Assembly: GCA_964030785.1 (NCBI GenBank)
Contig: OZ034978.1
Coordinates: 11,901,953-11,965,952 of the forward strand
Direction of reading: 5' to 3'
Source: Siderastrea siderea
Taxonomy: Eukaryota > Cnidaria > Anthozoa > Scleractinia > Rhizangiidae
Length of the DNA stretch: 64,000 bases
Shown here: piece after piece, positions 36,811-48,453 of the stretch
How the letters are laid out: every line of letters begins with the position of its first letter
How positions within the stretch are numbered: the stretch's first letter is position 1
Position numbers and translations under genes: made by a program
The notes under the pieces: generated by a model
Database searches by the model: none
What the model was told of the DNA's origin: nothing
What the model saw: only the letters and a program-made list of their open reading frames with translations

Positions 36811-39800
36811 TGAAAAAAAAAATTCGTGGTTCTCAGAATTTGCTTCACTGTATGTAGTGATGATCTTCAGTTTTTAGTAAAATAAACGTTGCCTTACAAT
36901 GAAGTTACTGTTGGAAAGGAAAGTGTTCCAGTATAGAGCATTATGCAATGTAACAAAAAGTTGTTTTAAAATGGTACCGATGGTGTAATTTTAAACAGGT
37001 TAATAAAATGTACGACGAAAAAAATAATTAAATTGTAGTGAAAACGTCAAGCTCTGTTCTCCCTTACTCAGCTAGACCTCTAAAGTATACGCCAGTTACT
37101 TGAATTAACAATTCGATTAAGACTGGTTATCCCTGTGTAGTAAAATCTCGACAGCCAATGAGGCGTCTGGTTACATATATAATCTTGACAGCCAATGAGG
37201 CCTCCGTTTGCACATATGATAATACACAAAGGTGAGGTAATGGCAAACGTTGCTGTTTACTGTTAGTCAATCATCGCAACTGACCGTTTCCATTGCTTAG
37301 GTTAAGAAATAGATTAAAAGTTGCCAAAGTCGAAACGTTCCGTGCACGAAGAGAGTTCAAGGAACCAATGTCGCTGAAGCCGTCAAGTCACTTGAGCAAC
37401 CGGGCCTGATGCTCTCGTTACGCTGCCATTAGAATGATTAAAACTAAATTTCTCCTTACAACTGGAAGGCATCAGTTATCAGCCAGAGATGCAGCACTAA
37501 ATTCCCTCGACTTTTCAAGAAAAAAAGTAAGGAACCGATGGGAAGAATTATAAAGATTTCCTGTTGTAACATTTGTTTGTAAAGCGTAAAGTTTTATGAC
37601 ATTCTCCATTATCTTTGTTCCCAGGGCCGTTCCCAGGACCTCTCTTGCCCCCGCATGAAACGAAGTTGCTGATACGGATCGGCACCGTACGGTTCCGAAA
37701 AAGACTTCAAAACATACCGTATTATTGTGATTTGTTTTGGCGGCGGCACCCGCGTTGATGTAGGACACAAAGCCTGGAGGGAGAGTGAATACGGAGTCTA
37801 CTTCTGGAAGTGGCGGTTGAATACTTTAACTGTTTGTTATTTTCGGTTTAGCAGCCTTTTTCTATCGCTCCTTTTGAGGAGTCGTTACTTGACGGGTGTT
37901 GGCTACTTTCGAGTAGCAAGAACCTGTAGCTTCTGTAGGGTGATTCATAACTACCGAGGCCCTTTGTTGAAGGGATTGACTCACAACCGTCATTTTTGTT
38001 TCTTTTTTCACAAATAGAACAAATCCAATGACAGCACATAAAATATAATCGACTATATTTTGATAAGATTTTTATTTTCTGTGTAGCAGAGTGAATTTTG
38101 TACAGATTTATTTATTCTAACGCATTTTATCACGTTAAAATATCTACCTATTTCATTTATATTTTAAACATATTAACTTTAAACTAAGACATTTTAGGAA
38201 TGTTGTTAGTTAAAGCAATGCTATACATTTCGTAGTCTATGTACAATAACATACACAGTATACGTACTATCAGCTCGAATGTCTTTAGATATTATTGAAG
38301 TAAACATTTGTCCTCGTATAATCCGGTATAATTTCCCATGGCCCAACCGACCCAGCTTTGAAGTACATGCAAAAACTTGTCAAGCAGTCACGGGTTCGTA
38401 AGGGAGGAGCGATTGCGTGACGACCTAAACAACGGCTACAAAAACGTCTGGGTTGAAGGTAAGACATTGCAACGCACCAGGTTTCGCAGTAGCATCCTCC
38501 AATTAATGCCGCTAGTTTGTGCGGCGCGCGTGACAAGAGAAGATCTGGGTGCAAAGAGAAAAAAATGGTACATTTGGCCCCTCTCCTTCCTCTACCGCAA
38601 CAATATTTACAGCTATAAGCATGCCCAATGTTGGCGGAAGAGACAAAATTTGAGAGGAAAGGAGAGGGATAAGTGGAGGTCAGTTTTTCCCGAGCGGACA
38701 GCGGGAGAACATAACCATCTAAAAACTGAGGTTACAATCTTACTTACATTTACGTGATAACTTAAATGAAAATTTGTTTTACTCGATTTTAGTCATAACG
38801 ATTAAAAATTCTTCCTTTCGGCAGCTTTACATTTATAGCAATAACATTAAAAAATAGATTACATACATTACTTTTTTCCAACCTGGTGTGCATGAATTAA
38901 TACCCCGAGTTCTGACACCGTGGGAAAACTTTTCTAAAAGTGGAGAAAAACGCAGGCCACGTTTGACGCGAAACGATGTCTGCAGAAGTCATCGAGGGAG
39001 GGAGGACGGAACAGAAAACATCGTGTATTCCAACGCGTTCATTACTAACTGGAACGCACCGAAAACGTTCCGAAACACGGTTTCAGCCCTTTTGATGACT
39101 CTCCGCGTCGAAATCGTTTAATATGGGGATAAAGAAAAAGATCGTTACCAAGTGGGTTAAAAGGGGGCGTAATAAACAATAACAACAACAAACTCATGTT
39201 GTTGTTTACACATCTTCTGTGGGCTGTTCAACTTGAACCTCCACTGGGTCCTTGTCCTCACCTCGCGGCGGGAGGGTCTGTTTCAAGATATTTCAGTTCA
39301 AGACTTAGCAAAAACAAACAAACAAACAAACAAAAAACACGATCAAAATCAGACGTAGCCGCCTAATAATGTAACTGTCGGTGCGTCGGTTTTAAGAAGA
39401 GGCCAAGAACTTAAGTTTGGTCTGGGTGTCTTTTACAGGCGAGTGCTGGATTGTATTCGTGTGTGCACATCTTGGATTAGCAAAAACGCATAAGCTTGAA
39501 TGAGAGAGGAGTGAAAGAGGGCTGGAGGGCGGCCCTCCCTCATCATTCACCTTTGCGCATGACTTCTCCTTCCTTAGTTGCTTTTTTTTTTTTTTTACTT
39601 TCCCCAACTCTCCTTACGCCTCTAGCCAGAAATCCCCACCGGACTCACAAGCGGCCTTTCAACAAAATGTGTTTACAAATAAATTTGCTTTACGTTTACT
39701 TTGTGTCATGAAAAGTGAAAACCTTCTCCTCCAAGATAAAACATAACCTAGAACAATCTAAAACACTTCACAGCTGAGGTAGAAAGGAAGGATCACGATG

Positions 39801-39877
39801 TAAGGTCACGCTGGAAAAATTTGTGTTCAGCAAGTTTGATACCGTTATTTTCCTCCTTTCATTTTCAATTTGTAGGG
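36811..39877. other. host intergenic DNA, no gene supported
   Basis: A short repeat GACAGCCAATGAGGC occurs twice (37151 and 37190). ORFs of 60-126 codons lack any support. Confidence 0.35.
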
Positions 39878-42838
39878 TTAGCTATGGTGTTTTACCTCAA
39901 ATGGGTCGCTGACGGAGATAATACAGTCCAGTTTATAGCTGTAATAACACATAACATAATGACCAGCTTCCTCCGGCAGACAGTCAAACAGCACAGCACA
40001 GCCATTCTCGCCATACTCGTCCCCGTCTCCCACGGCCCATTCGTACATTTCATAATCGTAGACGAGACATTCCAAAGGAAAAGGAGGCGTTATTTTGATG
40101 AAGGCATCGGATACCTGAAAGAATCGTCTTTTAATCGCCCTTTTAGGTCGGATGATTTGGAAACAAATTCCAGTTCAAGCTCTCATTCTGTGCTTTATTT
40201 GCAAGAGGGGATTATACCCTTTATAATCACTATCGATGTAGCTTTTTGCCTTTGCATTACACGTACAATGAGATCGAATGTAGATGTGAGGCACTTTTGG
40301 GCAGAAACTTGCAATATTTTCCGAAATTGCCTCGAGTCTAAGTTCGATTACACGTTATCGAAAATAAGAGAAGTTTGTCCGTGCCTAATTGTCGTGAAGG
40401 TTTAGTATTAAGAAGGGAACACTACTACAAACCCGGTAAAGGCCAATCCAGTCCCAACTGTAGGTCTTGTAATTCTTCACCACATATACACTTAGACCAT
40501 CCTACAAAATTAAAGGACAACATCACTCGAGTACAGTGTAAGTAAGCCGTATTCAGTTGCCACGACCATGGAACTGCAAAGACCAAATCTAAGTCCTAAC
40601 GGGGGTCGAACCGTACACCATTCAGATGCTTGCTACGGCGAGGACTAGCTTGCCAAGAGGGATTATTTTTCGTTTGGAACAATTTCACATCTCTGCAGAG
40701 AAGAGAAGACCGAGGTTACCATTGTCCTTCACCGTGAAGTGTCTGAAGTGTGGTTGTTGGTCACAAAAACACCAGTTTGAGCGGGTCTTTGTTCACCTAA
40801 ATTGTATAACTACGCCGACATACACCGCGAGGTAGTTATTTCTGGAGGCGAGATTCGGCCGAAAATGCTAGTTTTTGCCACCTATACGAAATAGACTACG
40901 AACACTCCCTCCTCTCGCCCAGGGACCGTGTACTGGCCAAAATTGACGAATCAAACAGCGTTCTTTCAGGTCAAAATAAAACAAGATGTTTAATTACTGA
41001 CCTCATTTCCATACCATGGAAGACTCATAAGGTCCAGTTTCCACAAGATGGGGTCCTCCATCGACGAGATCGAGTCCTACAAGTGTAGGGCATTTCCACA
41101 GTCAGCAGTAATCTCCACCCTTTGATCAAACGCCTCCCCTAACATATAATAAGCTGACACCACCGTCCTAGCGGCTTAGTCCGGCTTTACTGAGACGTTT
41201 AAAACTAGAAGACAATAGTCGAGCTCACGTTTTGGTTATTGAGGTTGAAAAATGAAAAGTACACATCTTCCGATAGTTTGAGCTGTTCGTTTTACTGTGA
41301 TTGAATGGCTTGCGGGACAAAGAAGGAGATTTCTTTCTTGCAAACAAAACCACTTATTTTTTGGCTAGACATGTTCCTTACGGTAAAGCATGCAGTTGTA
41401 GTTAATTCAAATTAACAGGAATTTCCTTTGTCCAAAACAGGAACAGGAATTTTCTTTGCCCAAAGGAATAAGACGGCATAACCACATTTAAAATAACTTA
41501 CATTTAAGTCCACCATGAGCGAAGCACCAACAGGCCTGTGATCGCTAGTAACTGAACTGTGTTTTCCTCTCGTCGTAAGCGAAGTTGTAAGCGAAGTCAT
41601 AAGAGCGCTTATAACCTAGTAGTGAAAATCAAAAATCGGAGTCGTAAGCCGAGTCATAAGCTCGACGGAATCGGAGTCGGAAGAATCAGAACCTTTCCAT
41701 TTTCTTCCGACTTCCACTTACGAGTTGGAAGCAGAAGCGGAAGGATAAAACAATCACAGTGCTTGTTCCCACTAGATCGTAAGCGACGGAATCGTAAGCG
41801 GAATCAGAAATTTTTTTCATTAGATCGAAACGCTCTGCGCTTCTGAGTACGACTCCAACACACCCTGCGCCAGTGAAAACCAGCCTTCATAACTCGACCT
41901 TTCTTTCGATTTCCCTTACGGCTTGAGTTATCGGGAGCAAATCATGCATTGTATAATTCACGTAAATCACTCCTTGTAACTTACCTTTCTGTGTCCCAAT
42001 CGTTTGTTCCAGGGTTGTATTTGTAAGTGGGAGGAAACTTGAGTTCTCCTTCGTGAAAGTTAACAAAGCATTTGCCATCTTTCTGGCCTTGCAAGAGCTA
42101 ACAGAAATCCACAAACTGTGAGTCAGTCTAAAAGTTTAATAATAAACAATTCCACATAAATTTACAACGTCTGCTTCACAGCTCCCACGAACTATAATTT
42201 ACATAAATTATTGTCAATAATCACATATAATTTACGTGAAACCTGCAGCTCTAATAGGATGACTTGCTATTTTGCATGATGCTCAGGGTTACAACACTGC
42301 CTTGCATGATGACTTAATTTTGAAACTAAACACCCTCTCACACTCCTTTTGGCTTTAATTGTTGAAAATCTTTTCTTTTTGAATAGAAAAACATTGCTAG
42401 GTTGACGATAGTTCAAGATGCTAAATTAGGCAACCAAGACCGAACTTGTAGACCTCCTCAGCACTAAGCCAAACAACTGTAGAGTTGCTGTTTAAACAAC
42501 TCTGTGGTCAAACAAATATGTATTAAAATTAATAACTTGTTCTAAATATATTACAAGGGGCAGGTATTTGTTTGAATAAACTACAAACAATAACTTCTTT
42601 ATGGTGTGACAATATGTGCAGCTATTTGTCCAAAGACATAAAGACAAAAGTCAAAAGTTTTCCACGAGAGGAAATATCGGAATTACACTTCATCTATTTG
42701 CTAAATACAAAGAACGGTACAATTAATACCTGATCATGCTGCCACAATGCCGAATATTCTTGTTTTGCACAAAGCCCTTTAATATTATCGATGGTCTCAT
42801 TTATTCCGTAGTTTAGGTCACCCAGCCAAAACACATAG
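39878..42838 (-). CDS. inositol polyphosphate 5-phosphatase, 3' exons (partial, SKICH-type end)
   Basis: Four minus-strand exons: 42730-42838, 41985-42097, 41502-41556 and 39878-40114 (TAA at 39880-39878), all with GT/AG sites. The first carries [11 protein letters not shown], the 5-phosphatase catalytic signature; the second has [16 protein letters not shown]; the third has [10 protein letters not shown]; the last resembles a C-terminal SKICH domain as in INPP5K-type enzymes, which remove the 5-phosphate from phosphoinositides. Phases join in frame, but the family segment with the PAWCDR-type motif, expected between exons two and three, is absent, and no upstream exons were found. The gene may be decayed, or exons were missed. 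Confidence 0.7.
40115..41501. other. intron of the 5-phosphatase gene, no other gene seen
   Basis: It lies between the SDHRPV exon and the SKICH exon. Short ORFs only. Confidence 0.4.
41570..41840. repeat. degenerate GTAAGCG(A/G)AGTC low-complexity repeat
   Basis: Many imperfect copies of words such as GTAAGCGAAGT, GTCGTAAGC and GGAATCGGAGTCGG. It sits inside the intron where the missing 5-phosphatase exon would be expected. The plus-strand ORF over it is an artefact. Confidence 0.6.
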
Positions 42839-43071
42839 CTGAAAAAGAACAAATGAATGAATGAATGAATGAATCGAATGAGTGAATGACTTATACTTTC
42901 ATATTCCTGTCATAAGAATAAACTAAAAGGGACAATATAAAGCAAACCACCAATCAAAGATCAATGTGCAGCTGTGCATCAATGACAAAATTCAGAGGGA
43001 TTTAAGACATTGAAGGGTTTAAAAACACACTAGACCCTAACCCATCACCAGATTAGTACTTACATTGACCT

Positions 43072-43075
43072 ATAC
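43072..43075. repeat. target duplication ATAC, left
   Basis: ATAC precedes the left TIR and recurs at 46108-46111. Confidence 0.6.
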
Positions 43076-46000
43076 AGAGGGTCTCAATGGGGTTAACCGT
43101 TAGCCGTAAAACGGCCAAAACTTTAGCCGTTAGGCGTAAAAATTGACAGATTTTAACCGTTAGTCGTAAAAAAAGTTAACCGTAAAAATTTTTCCTACCT
43201 ACGATTTGTCATTTTTGAAAGTATCAATCTTAGACTGTTGTATGTCTTGTCTTGTGGCTAATGCAGTTACGTCGGTTACACATTCTATCCTGGTACCGAA
43301 AACAAAGTCATTTGGCTTAGGTCTTCCGCGAACCGGAAGTGTCTGCTTTTTGCGCAGGGGGTGAGTTGACAGACAGCTCTTTGTAAACTATTTTTAGGAT
43401 CTTCAGTTTCTTCATTCAGTGTGTGAGCGATGGCTGTCTCACATAATTAGTTTATATCGAACCGGGGAGTAGAAGGTCGATTGAAAGATACAAGGCAAGC
43501 CTTAAAATCGGAGAAGAATACCGCTCTATTTCAGCATTTAAAAGAAATCTGATCGATTTTCTTGGTCTTAACGACCAAGCCAAGAAGTTTGGGCTAGGGT
43601 CATTTGACCTGAAACTCTGGCCGCCTTGTGAAAATCAGCGGGAAAACGGAAAATTACTCTATATCCACCCAACAGCAGCTCTATCTGGAATTACCCTTGT
43701 TGCTTGACTCAGATGGTGAAAGCGAGCTAAATGGTAAGTAGTCTAAGTAGTGAATTTAATGCTAAAATAGTAACGGATGTAAAGTGTGGGTGTAAGGCAA
43801 TAAAAAAGGAACGTTAAAATAGCCCAGATGTGTGTACACATTTTCTATTTCGACGCTACTGCGCATGCATGCTGCCACGCAGTGTACTGGGTCTACCAGT
43901 GCGTCAGGAGTGCGTGTAATATTAATTCCCGGTCCCGCCCAAATTTTTAAATAGTTTTCTATGTTTATGATGAAAACATCACATACGTTTTATACAACGG
44001 GCAGCAGACAAGTTTTTATACAACGGATAGCAGACAAACACGTTTTTATCGTCGACGTTTTTGTGGTCTCGATATCGCCACTAATGACCCTAACGTGTGT
44101 TCTGTTTGTGTTATTCTGTTTTATTTTATCTTGTCCAGGTATCAGTGAAAAGTAAAGAATGACAGATGTTTTGTTACGATATTCTCGGTTCTGCTTTGTT
44201 TAGAAGACAACCAACTGAATGTCTTTAATGATATGACCATCTTTCTGTTCAGAATTTTAAAAGAAGGGGTGGTTGTGCAGTGGTTAGCGCGTCGGTTTTT
44301 GATCTGAAAGTCGATGCGTTCCTTAGACACAAACGTTTTCTCCACATTGTTTCTCTACACCCAGCTGTATAGAAATAGGTTGTATCCTTAGACAAGGCTA
44401 GGGGCACAAAGGTCATGCAAGATTGGTAAAATGTAGAAAAAATTGATAAAAGTCGACTTCACCTGACAGTTTATTTCAAAGCTTTCAGCGTCTTTGCTTG
44501 CCTTCAGAAAATCTCTGCTGGGAAGTGTTCTTTTCAAAGAAAGGCATTCCTGCTCACACTCTTTTCATAATACATAGCAACAAAACTTATGATATCGAAT
44601 ACCTCGTTTTCGGCGACCGTCTTTACATTACCGTCAGTCGGTGTTGCTATACCGGCTAGACTATCCATAGCTGTTCCAACCAACGCTCAATGGAAAGGGT
44701 CGGAAAAGTCAAGAAACCAGACAAGGCCAAGAAATGCAACACGACATGTGACCTGATGCCTCTTTCTTGTGATGAAAGTGAACAGAACTGTCCGAAATCA
44801 ACGCAAAACACCACAAAAGGACTCATACTAGTTTGACATTCAGACTACTCTGCCCTGGCCGATCCATTCATCACTTGAAAGCCGACACACTTCATACACA
44901 AAGGATCCATTTGTATCAGCCTGCCCTGGTAAAATCATGCAGTCTCGTAAAAATTCAAATACCCTCTCCCGCTACTCTTCCTTTGCGATTCTCGCATCCC
45001 GACTCCTTAAAAAAAAAAACAGAATTCCGCTCCCGCTGTTAAGGTGATTCCCTTCAATTGCATTGCGCATCCTTTCTACGCATCATTTTTTGCGTGATTA
45101 GCGCGCGCAGGAGCGCGCGCACGTTCGGAACTTGATAGGTTTTCTGTGATAGCTGAGCAGTTCAGAGAAATAACAGGTCGTTTTCGCCTAAACGAGCTCG
45201 GTGACCCCCATTTTTTAATGCATAAATTCAAATGGCACACGGTCGAGTACAATACACTGCGATTTCAAGAAAAGTTAAAAATTCTGCTTTGAGATATTTT
45301 TATTTAAATGCTGAAAAGAACACGTCTTTAGGCACAGCAGGGTATGTACGCACGCGGCAAATTCTTTAATTTTTTCATGTCCTTAATTCCTGTTCAACTA
45401 AAATAGTACACAATGCAAGATAAATGTCCATTTTGTTGAACTGCTCCAATATTTCAATACAAGTTATGACTCTTTAAGAAATTATGGTTTTCATTTCTGA
45501 TTACTAGGGTCTCCTAGGAAAACCTTGCGGGTCGTATAGTTACTATCAATGGCTATCCATTTTGTGCCAAAACAAACTCGGTGACCCCTATTTTTTATTG
45601 CATTTTTGAAATGTTCGGAACATAATTACCCGTTAGACCAAGTCTTAGAAATTTTTAAATATTCCTTCTATTTCGATGGAATCACCTTAATTAAAATACC
45701 CGCTTCCCGCTCCTGTTTTCAGCTCCCATCCCGTATATCGGCACAAAAATTAGCCAAATCCCGCATCCCGCCAAACCTGCTGTGGACCCCCATGTTACAA
45801 GTTCTAGCAGTGTGCTATATATGTCCATTACAATTCTTATAACACCATAATTGCTTTTTTTATATATATTTTTTATCCCGGAATTGACCAAAGAGGCAAA
45901 CGACCGGTCGTAAATGTGTTTTACAACAATGAAATTTAATTATTAACTTTTTAAAACAATGGAGATTAATTTTTAACATTTCTGTTAACCGTAACGGAAA

Positions 46001-46107
46001 GAATTTAACCGTTAGCCGTAAAATGGCCAAAATTTTAACCGTTAGCCGTAAAAAGACCAAAATTTTAACCGTTAACCGTAAAAGCCATCACCCCATTGAG
46101 ACCCTCT
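43076..46107. mobile_element. 3,032-bp TIR DNA transposon, apparently non-autonomous
   Basis: The ends are a perfect 18-bp inverted repeat AGAGGGTCTCAATGGGGT, flanked by the 4-bp duplication ATAC. Inside each end lie four copies of a TTAACCGTTAGCCGTAAAA-like repeat, in the same orientation at both ends. No transposase is visible. The interior holds an exon-like coding patch near 43,480-43,735 that ends at a GTAAGT donor, a SINE-like piece near 44,264 and a later part with two similar CTCGGTGACCCC words. The superfamily is unclear; a 4-bp duplication narrows but does not settle it. Confidence 0.75.
44264..44400 (+). repeat. partial tRNA-derived SINE
   Basis: It starts with the A-box-like TGTGCAGTGGTTAGCGCG and continues with TCCTTAGAC, CCACATTG and TCTACACCCAGCTGTAT, words shared with the SINE at 52285. 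It is nested within the TIR element. Confidence 0.55.
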
Positions 46108-46444
46108 ATACAGTAGTTATAGTTAGAAAGTTCCTATGGAAACTGTGGTTCTGTGTCAGTGGGGGAGTGAAATGATTCAACTTGATATCATTTGAGTTGG
46201 TCACTGTATTAAGGACCAATTTCCCGGCAACTCGCACCCGTATGTCTCGACTGGACATGAAATTTGTGAGATTTTGGATAGGTGTTCTGTGTGCGAAGAG
46301 GGAATCGCTATGAACTCGTCCCAGTATGAAAGTCGAACCGGTATTATCGTATGTTAATTCCCTTTTTCGCGGAGATAAGCTGTTATTACCATTTGTGCCT
46401 CACTTCGTAGGTCAATAACCTCCACTTCTCTTTGTTTTACGCAG

Positions 46445-46685
46445 GTTCGTTTTCTGTCTTCAATCTATCACGTGAACGTGAGCCCAACAACCGGTCATGT
46501 GTGTCTGGGATTTCTGTCGGAGGAGAACTGGCTACCAACTCGCTGCGTGCAAGATGTATTGAGTGATATCTTCTCTCTGTTCATCAGACCTGAACTGGAG
46601 AACGCCGCTGACCAGGCGCTACTATAATCACAACAGGGCGGATTATGAAGATAAAGCCAGGAAAAGTGCAAAGAACGCTCGATAG
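46445..46685 (+). pseudogene. E2 ubiquitin-conjugating enzyme terminal exon with one frameshift
   Basis: After a splice acceptor TTTTACGCAG the frame gives an E2 core: IYHVNVS (HPN-like motif as HVN), active-site Cys in GHVCLGF, ENWLP and a helix QDVLSDIFSLFIRPELE. It stops at 46625-46627 after ADQALL. One base later in another frame the usual E2 C-terminal helix continues (NRADYEDKARK) to a TAG at 46683-46685. A one-base insertion near 46,621-46,624 explains both. No upstream exon was found, so this is a gene fragment, a truncated gene or an assembly error. Confidence 0.6.
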
Positions 46686-47384
46686 TTTGAAAACTTGGTT
46701 AGAATAAATTGAAAAATGTTCTTTAAGAACCAGACCTCAAATACTGATAAGGGGTACTACTTAAACAATTTAAAAAAAAGCTGCACAAATACCGATTCGA
46801 CGTGATTCCAGCTGGTGATTCACGCAACGATTTTTTTTTTAAGTTAAGGATCCCCAGTGTAAGGTCTTCTGACATTACATTGCCGAAGTAGCTTGAACAT
46901 TTCGTTGGAAGTTTAATTGGCTTTCAGTTAGTTTTTACTGCAACCACTGGAATGTAAAACACGTCACTAGTAAAGTTCCCACTTACTTACTAACTGACTA
47001 ACTACTCACTACCTGACTGAGTTACTAAGGGTCACAATTAATCTTTATAATTTTTCTGTCGCTTTGGTTTTCTTGGTTTCCTTCAAGATGAATAGGCTCA
47101 ATAACCACTGACCTGAAAAGCGTGGGCTACGAAGGAGACTTTCTGAATTGATTTTAATTTTACAAGAGTCATTCCACCCCATTGGCGGTTCTGTAGGTCT
47201 CAATCCTGTGTTGTCATAGTAACTGATCCTTTTCAGGATTTTCCGTTTCTTTGGTGGTGAAGAATCCACATGATCAGAGATCACAATTCTGATTTCGGAT
47301 TCTCCCAAGAAAACACACCTTAGTGCCGTGAACTTAGCGATTTTATAGTATGCACAATAACTCGGATTTTTTTCCGAGTCGCCT
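46686..47384. other. host intergenic DNA
   Basis: There is one minus-strand exon-like ORF (about 47110-47305, containing PPKKRKI and RISYYDNTGLRP and followed by a GT donor), with no start and no family. It is not called as a gene. Confidence 0.3.
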
Positions 47385-48446
47385 CACAGGCAGACCACCC
47401 TATGTGTTCGTAGTTAATAATTGTTGACAAAGGTCATGTTGAAATCAATGGCGCGTATAAGAAGATATATGGAGAAACAGTAGGTCGGCTTCGATTTACT
47501 ACAAAATATAGAGTTTACTCTAAATTATTCAATAAAAGTTAAGATGAAATGTCAAATGAGTCTTGTGTCATGTTTTTTTGCCGCCGCGAGCCTTTTGAGG
47601 CGTTATTTTGCGAGATTATTTAGCGACCGGTGGTAGAGAGAGAGAAGAGAGAACAAGGCTTGCAAGTCGGCCGCCGCCAGCAGCGACCGACTCCACTTCA
47701 AACCGGAATTAACGCCAAACTACTGAAAATCTCACCTATCTGACGACGGCTATCGATCGCTGAGTTGTTGCTCTATCTCTTCGCCAAATTTGAACTTCAT
47801 CCCTCCAACAGTTTCCGAGAAAATCCATGCTGAATTCGTGCATACGGCTTTCTCAATATGATCGGTGCTCGACTCAGCGGCGAGCTGCCACGGGACGCCA
47901 AGCGCTGATTGGTGAATTTGAAACGGCCGGCGTGATCGGAATTTCTCTGGTCGCTGAGTCGAGCACCGATCATATTGAGAAAGCCGTATGCACGAATTCA
48001 GCATGGATTTTCTCGGAAACTGTTGGAGGGATGAAGTTCAAATTTGGCGAAGAGATAGAGCAACAACTCAGCGATCGATAGCCGTCGTCAGATAGGTGAG
48101 ATTTTCAGTAGTTTGGCGTTAATTCCGGTTTGAAGTGGAGTCGGTCGCTGCTGGCGGCGGCCGACTTGCAAGCCTTGTTCTCTCTTCTCTCTCTCTACCA
48201 CCGGTCGCTAAATAATCTCGCAAAATAACGCCTCAAAAGGCTCGCGGCGGCAAAAAAACATGACACAAGACTCATTTGACATTTCATCTTAACTTTTATT
48301 GAATAATTTAGAGTAAACTCTATATTTTGTAGTAAATCGAAGCCGACCTACTGTTTCTCCATATATCTTCTTATACGCGCCATTGATTTCAACATGACCT
48401 TTGTCAACAATTATTAACTACGAACACATAGGGTGGTCTGCCTGTG
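47385..48446. mobile_element. 1,062-bp foldback element with about 496-bp inverted arms
   Basis: The left arm (47385 to about 47880) and right arm (about 47951-48446) are inverted copies that appear essentially identical, separated by only about 70 bp. The ends read CACAGGCAGACCACCC. A 7-bp direct repeat GTCGCCT flanks it (47378-47384 and 48447-48453). The same peptide start MLNSCIRLSQYD occurs on both strands because of the symmetry, not because of genes. It has no transposase and should form a long hairpin when transcribed. Confidence 0.85.
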
Positions 48447-48453
48447 GTCGCCT

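Noticed and set aside
39821..40405. 194-codon plus-strand ORF
   Set aside because: It is antisense to the SKICH-type exon of the 5-phosphatase gene, which has proper splice sites.
41559..41846. 95-codon Arg/Ser/Lys-rich plus-strand ORF
   Set aside because: It is a translation of the GTAAGCG low-complexity repeat.
43480..43735. Possible host exon inside the TIR element
   Set aside because: Coding-like in two frames with stops in each; not enough to call a gene, so reported only as cargo.
47110..47308. Minus-strand exon-like ORF with PPKKRK
   Set aside because: There is no start codon, weak acceptor, and no family match; it was not joined to the 5-phosphatase gene because nothing in it fits that family.
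47750..48081. Two 84-codon ORFs with the same start peptide
   Set aside because: They are mirror images created by the foldback element's inverted arms.
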